Below, piece by piece: positions 7,423-15,748 of a stretch of 21,728 nt of DNA. The stretch spans positions 1 to 21,728 of IMG/VR virus record IMGVR_UViG_3300034082_002553; one strand, given 5' to 3'. The position numbers and the translations under genes were made by a program. The notes beneath the pieces are model-generated. The model searched no databases. It saw only the letters and a list, made by a program, of their open reading frames with translations, and had not been told where the DNA came from. Numbering within the stretch: position 1 is the stretch's first letter; every line of letters starts with the position of its first letter. The DNA comes from a virus.

Positions 7423-7854
7423 ATGGATAATTTCTACGAATTGTCAGAGGATACAATAGCAACATTCTTTGAAGTATTTAACAAAAAAGCTTTTCCAGTT
7501 TCTATCAAATTTCAATTTGAGGGAGATGAGAAACAAAAGGAACTGATTAAAGTATCAGTAATTCCACCAAAATTCGCATTTCTTTTAGAAAAAGAAATAT
7601 TAGTATCTATCAATGAAGATTTAATGATGGTGTTTGACGAAGAGTCAACAACAATTTTAATTGAACAAGAAATTGATAAGATTAATATCAACATTGAAAC
7701 AGGTAAAATTAAATTAGGTAAAACTGATTTGAATACTTTCTCATCAATTGTTAACAAATATGGTGTGGAAAAAGTAGCGAGAGCTAATAAAGTTGAAGAA
7801 CTTTATCAAGAACAAAAGAAAGATGCGAAAACTGACGAAGAATTCATAGCATAA
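7423..7854 (+). CDS. Hypothetical 143-aa protein downstream of the tape measure
   Basis: This acidic protein appears beta-rich in its first two thirds (SIKFQFEGDEKQKELIKVSV, then ILVSINEDLMMVFDEE) and ends in a charged helix (VEELYQEQKKDAKTDEEF). No motif or membrane segment is recognised. It sits between two other unknown genes in the rightward block and starts behind the A/T tract AATAATAATAT. Position after a large tail gene suggests a tail or baseplate component or a chaperone, but this is weak. Confidence 0.7.
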   Translation: MDNFYELSEDTIATFFEVFNKKAFPVSIKFQFEGDEKQKELIKVSVIPPKFAFLLEKEILVSINEDLMMVFDEESTTILIEQEIDKININIETGKIKLGKTDLNTFSSIVNKYGVEKVARANKVEELYQEQKKDAKTDEEFIA

Positions 7855-7874
7855 TAAAAAATAATAATATAAAA

Positions 7875-8528
7875 ATGGAAAAAATAGAAACAAATGTAAT
7901 CAAACCAGAAGTTAGCTTTGTGGAAAATGATAAACAATACCTTTTGATCAACAAAGAAGTTGAAAATACATTAGACGATAAGTTAACCTCAATTAAAGAG
8001 TATATATTTACAAACTCTGGAAAAGGTAAATCAAATAAAGAAAAAGATGAACTTTATCAAAATGCTCAATCTTTATGGAAAGAATATATCAATGAGTTAA
8101 AAGAAGCTAAATACAACTTCCAACTTAATAGACCACAACATAAATTCTTAACAGAATTGGTTTTAACTAAATTAGAATATGATGTAAATAGTGTATTCTT
8201 TGCAATTGAATTGAAAGATTTATTCGAAACTATGAAAGAAGGTAAATACACAAATGATGAAGATTTGATTTCTTTTCCAGTTAACGCAACTGAAATCACA
8301 TATATTTATCACTTAATTTCTAAACATACAATTAAAGGATTGGTGAAAGATTCTTATCTTTTCGCAGAAGTTCTAATGAAGATTGGTGCTATCAGCAAAA
8401 TATTCAACTACTATGATACAACTGGTAAAAATTTATCAGCTGATGTTCAAGACTGGGTATTAACATTTGAAGATGGTGTAACAATGGAAAATAGACAACC
8501 TGAAACTGTTCAAGGTGAAGTTCTTTAA
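7875..8528 (+). CDS. Hypothetical 217-aa protein, last gene of the tape-measure block
   Basis: The protein is mostly helical and acidic, with a possible globular core between residues 65 and 165 (Q-N-A-Q-S-L-W-K-E-Y, then ITYIYHLISKHTIKGLV). No signal peptide, membrane helix or known motif is seen. Its start follows AATAATATAAAA, a tract also found before the tail-tube gene. A strong bidirectional hairpin terminator lies about 20 bases past the stop, so it closes the rightward transcription unit that starts at 2566. Function unknown; a tail-associated role is suggested only by context. Confidence 0.7.
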   Translation: MEKIETNVIKPEVSFVENDKQYLLINKEVENTLDDKLTSIKEYIFTNSGKGKSNKEKDELYQNAQSLWKEYINELKEAKYNFQLNRPQHKFLTELVLTKLEYDVNSVFFAIELKDLFETMKEGKYTNDEDLISFPVNATEITYIYHLISKHTIKGLVKDSYLFAEVLMKIGAISKIFNYYDTTGKNLSADVQDWVLTFEDGVTMENRQPETVQGEVL

Positions 8529-8549
8529 TTAATAAACTAAACTTAAAAA

Positions 8550-8574
8550 CCTCAGAATATTCTGAGGTTTTTTT
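8550..8574. terminator. Bidirectional intrinsic terminator
   Basis: CCTCAGAATATTCTGAGG (8550-8567) is a perfect 18-base palindrome preceded by five A and followed by seven T. It can terminate both the rightward block ending at 8528 and the leftward 1912-aa gene ending at 8579, which lie convergently on its two sides. Confidence 0.9.
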
Positions 8575-8578
8575 ACGC

Positions 8579-11500
8579 TTAATAAACTGGAACTATTGCT
8601 TGGAAAGGTCCGATTGGATCAATATAAGAATACTCATCGGTTAAGTCTTTAAGTCCTTTTATTAAATAACTCTTCTTATCAGTATATGTTTGACCATAAC
8701 TATTATCAGAACTAACTTCAATAACTATAAATGGATCTAAATTTGAGTCTATTGTAAAGTTATAAGGTAACAAATCATCACCAGACCTAAATTCAGTTAT
8801 TGTTTGAACCGGCTCTAAATCTATCTTTCTCCATTCTGTTACATTTAACCAATTTAATGTATCATTATTTGGAGTACTAGAAGTCGCCGTTCCTAATCCA
8901 CTATAAACATAGAAATCTTTATTATACTCAGCAACATTAGACACTTGATAAGGTATATTAGCGGACCATGTACTAATATTCTCATACTTTCTAGGATTTT
9001 TTACTCTATTATTATCAATAACAGATTCATATAAATTATTAAAATAAAGAACTTTATCACCCATGTTATATGTTGTAAATGGCACCCACTCTTTATATGT
9101 TTTATATGTTCTTATTTTAATATTAAAGTAATCAGGTGGTGTTAAATTAGAGTCATTATAAGGTTTTGGATTATCAACATATAATTCGACAGGTAAACTA
9201 CTATTTGGTATTATACTATAGAAGTCTAATACACAATTATAAACGGTAGATCCACTATTAACTGGATAAAGATATGTTTCATTCATTTTAAATGTAACTG
9301 GAGTCATTTCTTCTCTCATATTAAATATCTTAATATCATATAAATTATGTTGTATTTGTGTAGCACTCTTTAAGAACGTTCTTCCAGTTATGTCTAATAT
9401 TTTATGAGTTAGTGGAACTATATTCTTTTTTAACCAAAACTTCAATCCTTGTAATTTTATTATAATTTCATCTAAACTATAATTAAGTATATAATTACCA
9501 TCCATATCTGTTATAAAATAAGTTAAGTTAAATAAATTAGTTTCTTCAAAATTATTATTTGGCAAATCTTTTTTAAGAAAGTCATTTTCATTCCATCCTT
9601 TAATAGTATTGTCAAATATATCCGGAATTTCAACTTTAAATAGTTTACCAAATTCTCTAGAAGAAGCATCAATATTTCTATAATACTCATTTAACTGCAA
9701 ATCATTATAACCAAAGTAGTTTATAGCATTTATTAGTGATTTATAAGAACCTATATAAGAAAATATAACATCTTTATTCATTAACATTTCTTTTCTTTTC
9801 TTATTCAAGAAAATCCAGTCAATACCACCTTCATTGATATCATACTCTTTAAAAATAAATATCTCATCAGGGTTAATCAATTTACCGATATTTCCCAATT
9901 CGACTTTAAATCTAATATCCTCTTCTTCTGTCTGACCATAAGTTATAAATCTTCCTATTTCTCTGTCCTTAACTTTTATAGTAGTTTTTAAATATGTAGT
10001 ATTACCAGTAGACGGATAGTTAGAAATAACAGTTGACTCAGTTTCCAATGTGTCATAAGAAACGTTAAAGAAATCAACAATTAAAACTTTAGTATAAACT
10101 TCTCTAATCTTAAGCACAATACCGTTATTCTCAGAAATATATTGGTTTTTAGAATTGGTATCATCTTTAATATAGATTACAATATGTTGACCAGGTTTGA
10201 GTCCTTTACCAGTAAATGTTTCCGAAGAGTTTGTGTTTATAGTTATTATACCTCTTTTATCATTATCATTAATTGTATTAAAATTTAAAGTTGTATTAAT
10301 ATCAGAAGTAATATCAAATTGAATTTCCTCACTTTTATAAAGTTGAAGAACAGATCTCAAGGCTCCTTCATCATTAGATTTAAATCCTAAGAATAATTCT
10401 AATGGTTCAGCTGCTGTTGATATATCAGTTTCATCATCAATATAACTTAAAGTAAAGTCAACTCTATCAAATATAGTTTGTTGGTATTCAGGATATGAAA
10501 CCTTTGTTACATCTCTATTAGGTAACTTATTAAGTACAACGTTTGTTAATGGTTTTGGACCAGTATAAGCATAAGAACCCGTAGATGGTAATTGGTCACC
10601 TGAAAAGTCGTAAATAAAAAAATCAGGAACTTCATCAGATAACCATTTCCAGTAATACTTAACAGGAATCGAATCATTTTGGAAGTTTTCTCTTGGTCTT
10701 CTAAAATACTCTCTTGTTTTTAACCAAATATCATCTTTCGGTACATAATTAGGATCTAATGTACCATATAGATTATCAGTAACAAGAGATGATGTAGATG
10801 ATATTAAATTTATAGATCCATTAAGAGTTACTAAAATCTCAACAACTGAATTTATTGATGGTTGTATAGCCCAAACTGACTTTCTTTCAGGATTATAAAT
10901 TATCTTAGTAGCAATAGCCGATAACAAAGGTAATCCAGTAGGTTTAACAGTACCAGTAATTGAATCAAAAACTCTGATACCAGGAGATGTTAAATTTGTT
11001 CTATAAACATCACCATCAAACTGATTAACACTTAGATAACCATATTCACCAGATGTAAAAGTCTGAGGTGCAATATTGTTATTTAAATCCAATCTTGTAA
11101 AATTACCCGAAGAATCTGAAATATTCATTTGTCCTGAGATGTTATTATAAATAATATCCGAAAAACCAGCTGTTAATACAGATATTGATTGAGTAATACC
11201 ATTATCTATCTTAAAAAGACTGGCCGATCCATAAACATAAATAGCTTCTTCAATTGGCTCATAGAATATAGAATGTGTCAATCCAGGTATACCGTATGTA
11301 GTTTGAATAGTTCTATTAGAGTTAACTCTAACAACAAAATCATCATCAGTTGTAATATACATATCACCTTCAAAATCGTTAAATACCATTTTACCAGTTC
11401 TAGTAGCACTAATAGGAAATCCAGTAGTAGATGAGTTAATAACATCACTAGGAACGGATGTTAAATTATTATAAGCAAATATATCAACCTTAGGAGATGT

Positions 11501-14317
11501 TTCATAAGAAATATAAACATCACCATTAACAGGGTTAATAGCCATATCACTAGCAGTAGCAGATAAACTCATACTACCAACTAAAACATTTATCATTGAG
11601 TCAACAACATAAATATTGTGTTTAGATAAGCAATAAACATAGTTATTAATTGTATTGAACTCCATTTCAATACTTTGTGTGTTACCTGGTAAATTAACCG
11701 TAGTAATATAATCGCCAAAGTAAGAATCGACAGCTATTAAATCATCACCATATATTAAAACAGAACTTGATAGTTGTATATATTTAATATCTACTAAATT
11801 ACCAGAACCCGGATAAGAACTAAAGTCAAATCCATTTAAAGTATAACTATTTGGATTATATGTAACACTAAACATGACCGGATTAAATCCACCATAAGGC
11901 AAAGTATCAAACTCACCACCAAATCCAGTTGGTCCAATTGGACCAGAACAAGCTGTTTGACCAAATCCTGTATTAAAAGCTAAGGTTATAAATGCTGAAG
12001 AATTACAAATACTATCTGTTAATCCCCAGAAAGGACCTTGGTAGCTTAAATCCATAACTAATGGGTCTAAAAATTGAACAACATACTCTTGGTTAACATA
12101 AGGATAAAATGTATTATTTATAGCAAGTGCCATTCCAGTAGCAAATCCTTCTTCTTCAAAAGAAACACCAGATGTAGATGGAAGTAAAATTTGATTTGAT
12201 GCAATTAAAGCACCATGATTACCCAAAATCTTATCAGTTATTGTGTAGTCATATATACCCGGTAGATTAATTTTACCAGAGTTAATAGTATATTCTAATC
12301 TTCTTTCTAAACTTGTAACATCAAACTTTAATAGATTGTTTATATTACTCACAATTATATCAAACGGCAGTAATGTCTCAGCATGTGAGTCTACCCAACT
12401 TTGTAAAGTACTTGGTATATTTGGAATAGCAGAAGCACCATAAACAGTAGATACTCCATAATCATTATTATTTATATTAATATTAAAATAAGGTCCTAAA
12501 TCATTAAGTAGAACTCTTGAATGTTCAATATAAAAATAAGCGGTTGATCCAACCAAAACACTATTAAGTATCATAGGAACATTAGGATATTCAGAAATAA
12601 GTACAATAGAGTTATAGAATATAGAATTGTAATTACCAATGTATCTTATCTCAGCATTTATACCTAATGTATAAAGTTGAACATAATATCTTGTTAACCA
12701 GTTTCTAAGAGTTCTATCAATAGTTCTCTCCATATCTATAACAGATCCAGTATAAACAAAAGCGACCTCCTCATCATATACCATTCCATTTATAGTAACT
12801 TTGAATCCGTACTCATCTAAGTCAGTAAAAACAATATTATATCTAATATTCTCAGAATAATCATAGTTAAACTCATAGTTTAATATCTCTTCAACCTCAA
12901 CCAATCTTTCGCGAGTTTCCAACATATTACCAATTGAATATGTTGATCCTAACTGAGTATGATAAAAATTAACCGTTGCATATTTACTCGGATAAACCAA
13001 ATCCGCTTTTAATTGATTATCTTTATAATATAAATCAATATTAAAAACACTTAAATCATTTTGATACTTTTGAGCCACAGAAGCAAGTGTTATTGCATTA
13101 GATCCGGTCCAGCCAAAGTCAAAATAATATCTATCTGTTGTTAGATATACTTGACCAAATAATAAAGTTTCAGGTACAATTGCCTCATTAACTTTTATAT
13201 GGTCAGGATTTCCCCAATATTCTGTATTATCAGGATTTATGTAAGAAATATTAATTGATCCACCATAACTTTGAGTATATCCCTTTACACATTGATATAT
13301 TTTATTATTAAATAAAACATGAGATTGTGTTGCATGATATGTAGTGGTGGTGATATAATTAAAATCTGGAATACTAGCAACTGTGAAGAAGTTAGTATTA
13401 TCTTGAGATCCAATTACTTTAAATTCAGTTCCAGACTTTAATATTCTAGGATATAAATTAGGATCAATATAAATTCTATTATTAGAAGTCATATCAATTC
13501 CACCTTCATATATTTTAGGAACATCGGTTCTTGTTATAACCTCCATTACAAGATTTGTGTTATTAGGAAGTGATGTTTTATTAACATAATACTCAAAATG
13601 AGTGGTATCTGTAACATCTATATCTTTAACTGTTAAAATACCATCATTTTTTTCGGTATTAACTATATTTAATTTTTTACCAACGTAATACTTATCATAG
13701 AAATTAGGTTCAGACCAAAGAGATAAATTATTAGAATAATCTGGTTTAATATAATTATAAACACCAACAGCATTAATACCAGAGATTGTAATATTAACAA
13801 AATTCTCACCATACTCATCTAAATAAATCTGATAATAAGATGTCTCAAATGTTGCATTATCCATTTGGGATAATATCATTATAGCTCCTTTTTTAGAACC
13901 AACAACAACATATGTCTGATTTAAGTTTATGAACTCTAAAATTATACTATTAAATTTAATTAATGTACCAAGTGGAAACTTAACATCAAAATCATCACCA
14001 TAAACCCACTTTGTATAAAAATCAGGATCGTTATTAACAGGTTCTACTTTTGTCACACTTTGAGTATCATACTTAGCTGAATAAAAGTGAAGTCCATAAT
14101 CGTTGAATAATTGAAATTTATCAGTTGTTAACTGACCTGGTAACTCATACTCAAATGAATCTATTTTTTCTAGTGTGTAAATTCCATACGTTTTATATGT
14201 ATCATTAGAATTTTCATGGAAAAGTATATTTCCTTCAAATCTTTGATCAAATTGATTATAATTGAAATTTAGATAGTCTCCTTCTTTGTTAAAGAAATAA
14301 AGATTCTTTTCTGACAT
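8579..14317 (-). CDS. Giant composite baseplate wedge/tail adhesin protein, 1912 aa
   Basis: This is the largest gene. Residues about 850-1165 contain repeated blocks such as INPVNGDVYIS, FNDFEGDMYIT, YEPIEEAIYVY, NQFDGDVYRT and YNPERKSVWAI, spaced like the blades of a YVTN-type beta-propeller. Residues about 1495-1640 (DWIFLNKKRKEML, then FSYIGSYKSLINAINYFGY) match the K-G-T/S-x-x-x-(I/L)-x-x-x-L-x-x-F-G pattern of P2 gpI/T4 gp7-like tail proteins. Residues about 1740-1830 hold two modules with the Y-x-x-G-D-x-V-x-Y-x-x-x-x-Y pattern of chitin/cellulose-binding CBM5/12 domains; a weaker one lies near 326-372 (VLFNNKIYQC). I infer a baseplate wedge component carrying receptor-binding modules. 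T4 gp7 is about 1030 residues, so this is much longer. The gene has its own promoter region and terminator. The domain calls are by eye. Confidence 0.6.
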   Translation of the reverse strand: MSEKNLYFFNKEGDYLNFNYNQFDQRFEGNILFHENSNDTYKTYGIYTLEKIDSFEYELPGQLTTDKFQLFNDYGLHFYSAKYDTQSVTKVEPVNNDPDFYTKWVYGDDFDVKFPLGTLIKFNSIILEFINLNQTYVVVGSKKGAIMILSQMDNATFETSYYQIYLDEYGENFVNITISGINAVGVYNYIKPDYSNNLSLWSEPNFYDKYYVGKKLNIVNTEKNDGILTVKDIDVTDTTHFEYYVNKTSLPNNTNLVMEVITRTDVPKIYEGGIDMTSNNRIYIDPNLYPRILKSGTEFKVIGSQDNTNFFTVASIPDFNYITTTTYHATQSHVLFNNKIYQCVKGYTQSYGGSINISYINPDNTEYWGNPDHIKVNEAIVPETLLFGQVYLTTDRYYFDFGWTGSNAITLASVAQKYQNDLSVFNIDLYYKDNQLKADLVYPSKYATVNFYHTQLGSTYSIGNMLETRERLVEVEEILNYEFNYDYSENIRYNIVFTDLDEYGFKVTINGMVYDEEVAFVYTGSVIDMERTIDRTLRNWLTRYYVQLYTLGINAEIRYIGNYNSIFYNSIVLISEYPNVPMILNSVLVGSTAYFYIEHSRVLLNDLGPYFNININNNDYGVSTVYGASAIPNIPSTLQSWVDSHAETLLPFDIIVSNINNLLKFDVTSLERRLEYTINSGKINLPGIYDYTITDKILGNHGALIASNQILLPSTSGVSFEEEGFATGMALAINNTFYPYVNQEYVVQFLDPLVMDLSYQGPFWGLTDSICNSSAFITLAFNTGFGQTACSGPIGPTGFGGEFDTLPYGGFNPVMFSVTYNPNSYTLNGFDFSSYPGSGNLVDIKYIQLSSSVLIYGDDLIAVDSYFGDYITTVNLPGNTQSIEMEFNTINNYVYCLSKHNIYVVDSMINVLVGSMSLSATASDMAINPVNGDVYISYETSPKVDIFAYNNLTSVPSDVINSSTTGFPISATRTGKMVFNDFEGDMYITTDDDFVVRVNSNRTIQTTYGIPGLTHSIFYEPIEEAIYVYGSASLFKIDNGITQSISVLTAGFSDIIYNNISGQMNISDSSGNFTRLDLNNNIAPQTFTSGEYGYLSVNQFDGDVYRTNLTSPGIRVFDSITGTVKPTGLPLLSAIATKIIYNPERKSVWAIQPSINSVVEILVTLNGSINLISSTSSLVTDNLYGTLDPNYVPKDDIWLKTREYFRRPRENFQNDSIPVKYYWKWLSDEVPDFFIYDFSGDQLPSTGSYAYTGPKPLTNVVLNKLPNRDVTKVSYPEYQQTIFDRVDFTLSYIDDETDISTAAEPLELFLGFKSNDEGALRSVLQLYKSEEIQFDITSDINTTLNFNTINDNDKRGIITINTNSSETFTGKGLKPGQHIVIYIKDDTNSKNQYISENNGIVLKIREVYTKVLIVDFFNVSYDTLETESTVISNYPSTGNTTYLKTTIKVKDREIGRFITYGQTEEEDIRFKVELGNIGKLINPDEIFIFKEYDINEGGIDWIFLNKKRKEMLMNKDVIFSYIGSYKSLINAINYFGYNDLQLNEYYRNIDASSREFGKLFKVEIPDIFDNTIKGWNENDFLKKDLPNNNFEETNLFNLTYFITDMDGNYILNYSLDEIIIKLQGLKFWLKKNIVPLTHKILDITGRTFLKSATQIQHNLYDIKIFNMREEMTPVTFKMNETYLYPVNSGSTVYNCVLDFYSIIPNSSLPVELYVDNPKPYNDSNLTPPDYFNIKIRTYKTYKEWVPFTTYNMGDKVLYFNNLYESVIDNNRVKNPRKYENISTWSANIPYQVSNVAEYNKDFYVYSGLGTATSSTPNNDTLNWLNVTEWRKIDLEPVQTITEFRSGDDLLPYNFTIDSNLDPFIVIEVSSDNSYGQTYTDKKSYLIKGLKDLTDEYSYIDPIGPFQAIVPVY

Positions 14318-14335
14318 TTAGTTTAATTGGTTTTC

Positions 14336-14383
14336 ATTATATATTAATTTTACATTTCTTAATACTCAAAATTAATATATAAT
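14336..14383. promoter_or_regulatory. Perfect 16-bp inverted repeat in divergent promoter
   Basis: ATTATATATTAATTTT (14336-14351) and its exact reverse complement (14368-14383) flank a 16-base spacer, so TAATATATAA reads outward on both strands. Rightward it ends 5 bases before the ATG at 14388; leftward it ends 19 bases before the ATG at 14317. The same 10-mer lies upstream of the tail-tube and gp26-like genes. The likely role is mirrored promoter elements or an operator for both directions. Confidence 0.55.
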
Positions 14384-14387
14384 CATT

Positions 14388-14759
14388 ATGTCAAAGATAA
14401 ATAATTACGAAGAATTCATAAATGAAGGGTTCTTTAGAAAGGTATTTGGTAAGAAAAAGAAATCTATGAATACAGTTAAGTCAAGAATTGATTTATGTGT
14501 TGATGAGATAGTTAAATTTCTAAGTGATAATAATATATATACTTGGGATAGATTTGGAAGTAGTACTAAGTTTGAAAGAGATACAGTTAATAAACTAATA
14601 GACCATCATGCAATGAATATGAAAGAGTTGGGAGAAATAAGATTTAGAATTAGATTAGAATTATCCGATAGAAGACAACTCTTAGATTACATTAAAGAGT
14701 TAGAACAAAATGAGGAGTATGAAAAATGCGCCAGAATAGTAAAAAAGATAAGTGAATAA
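14388..14759 (+). CDS. 123-aa protein with capsid-targeting-like N-terminus and UVR-like C-terminus
   Basis: The first residues, MSKINNYEEFINEG, match the T4 internal-protein targeting tag (MKTYQEFIAEA) at Y-x-E-F-I-x-E, including a canonical I-N-E13 | G site for a gp21-type prohead protease. A basic patch (GKKKKS) follows, which could bind DNA. The C-terminal 30 residues (LLDYIKELEQNEEYEKC plus ARIVKKI) resemble the UVR helical hairpin of UvrB/UvrC and ClpATPase adaptors, and closely match the end of the small protein at 16807-17016. It is the first gene of a five-gene rightward operon whose promoter lies in the inverted repeat just upstream. Packaging in the head is inference; the partner of the UVR-like hairpin is unknown. 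Confidence 0.7.
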   Translation: MSKINNYEEFINEGFFRKVFGKKKKSMNTVKSRIDLCVDEIVKFLSDNNIYTWDRFGSSTKFERDTVNKLIDHHAMNMKELGEIRFRIRLELSDRRQLLDYIKELEQNEEYEKCARIVKKISE

Positions 14760-14760
14760 T

Positions 14761-15150
14761 ATGAAAATCAAAAGATTTGAATCAAAAGAAGAAAAGGTAA
14801 AAGACCAAGAGGTTTTATTTACTGCTAAATCCTTAGAAAAAGATAAGGAAGAAAAACCATCATTCAAGACCGAAGTTGAGGATAATGAAAAAGTTCAGAA
14901 AGAATTCAAGAAGTCTATGGATAAAATTGAAAAATTTGAAAACTTCACAATCGAGATTGAAGTTAAAACTGAAGAGGAGGAATCTGAAGAAGAAATTCAA
15001 GAAGTTGGATGTGGCTGTTGTGATGACTGCAACGGAGAAGAAGGATGTGAATGTTGTGATGATTGTAATTGTGGAACAGAAGAAGTAAACCCTGAGTCAG
15101 ATGTTAAAGTTATGAACATACAAGACTTTATAGGATCATTAAATAAATAA
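14761..15150 (+). CDS. 129-aa acidic protein with nine-cysteine cluster
   Basis: I use the ATG at 14761 (MKIKRFESKEEKVKD), one base after the previous stop, rather than an upstream in-frame GTG at 14752. The N-terminus resembles the short tags of the neighbouring proteins. The middle is almost all Lys and Glu and probably disordered. Residues 84-104 hold nine cysteines in 21 positions, arranged as two copies of G-C-x-C-C-D-D-C-N 12 residues apart, suggesting a metal-binding or disulfide-rich knuckle. The C-terminus ends MNIQDFIGSLNK, again a short amphipathic tag. No family is recognised; a metallothionein-like or zinc-structural role is possible. It is translationally linked to both neighbours. 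Confidence 0.7.
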   Translation: MKIKRFESKEEKVKDQEVLFTAKSLEKDKEEKPSFKTEVEDNEKVQKEFKKSMDKIEKFENFTIEIEVKTEEEESEEEIQEVGCGCCDDCNGEEGCECCDDCNCGTEEVNPESDVKVMNIQDFIGSLNK

Positions 15151-15156
15151 TAACAT

Positions 15157-15729
15157 ATGGAAGTTGTAAAATTCACCGAATCTATTAACATATCAGAATC
15201 TCTTAAATATCATTTAGAGAATAACAAGCCTATTACTGAAAATATATTCAGACCAGGTTCAGAAGCTTTCTATGAAGTAATCAAAGAAGCTAGAGAACTA
15301 TTTGACTTAGGTAGAGTTAATCTATGTGATGTTGATAAAGAATTATATGAGTCAACTGATATTGGTAAGTTTGGAATGTTCAACGGTGAGTTGGTTCCTT
15401 TAGATTTACCAATGGAATACATTGAGGAATTAAATGAAGCTGAATACCACGGTAAAGAAGTTAAGTTAAATCATCCAATGCGTGGTGGAACTAAAAAATA
15501 CCACGTTTATGTGAAGAATCCAAAAACAGGTAAAGTTAAAAAGATAGCATTTGGTGATGTACACGGTGGATTAACTGCTAAAGTTAGTAATCCTAAGGCA
15601 AGAAAGTCATTTGCGGCTAGACACCAATGTCATTTGAAGAAAGATAAGACAAAAGCTGGGTACTGGAGTTGCAGACTCAATAAATTTGGTCACTTGTGGG
15701 GCGGAAAAACTTATCCGGGATTCTGGTAA
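15157..15729 (+). CDS. Conserved phage protein with R-x-S-F-x-x-R-H-x-C...Y-W-S-C domain
   Basis: The C-terminal half (about residues 96-190) has a pattern I recognise from T4-like marine phage proteins: KLNHPMRGGTKKYHVYVK, then KKIAFGD, then A-R-K-S-F-A-A-R-H-Q-C158 and D-K-T-K-A-G-Y-W-S-C172-R, ending in an aromatic tail (YPGFW). The His and Cys residues may bind metal. I do not know its biochemical role; it recurs in virion-associated genes. The N-terminal half is helical and acidic and begins MEVVKFTESINISES, weakly like its neighbours' tags. Two (I/L)-x-E sites, I26-T-E28 and L92-N-E94, could be prohead-protease cut points, the second exactly before the conserved domain. It starts six bases after the previous stop. 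Confidence 0.75.
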   Translation: MEVVKFTESINISESLKYHLENNKPITENIFRPGSEAFYEVIKEARELFDLGRVNLCDVDKELYESTDIGKFGMFNGELVPLDLPMEYIEELNEAEYHGKEVKLNHPMRGGTKKYHVYVKNPKTGKVKKIAFGDVHGGLTAKVSNPKARKSFAARHQCHLKKDKTKAGYWSCRLNKFGHLWGGKTYPGFW

Positions 15730-15748
15730 CTAATATAAAAATTAAACT

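Noticed and set aside
11189-11434. Plus-strand 81-aa ORF inside the 1912-aa gene
   Set aside because: Antisense shadow of the beta-propeller coding region with no start context; low-complexity Asn/Ser composition.
14876-15088. 70-aa plus-strand ORF inside the cysteine-rich gene
   Set aside because: Out-of-frame shadow of a Lys/Glu-rich reading frame; it lacks its own spacing or start context.
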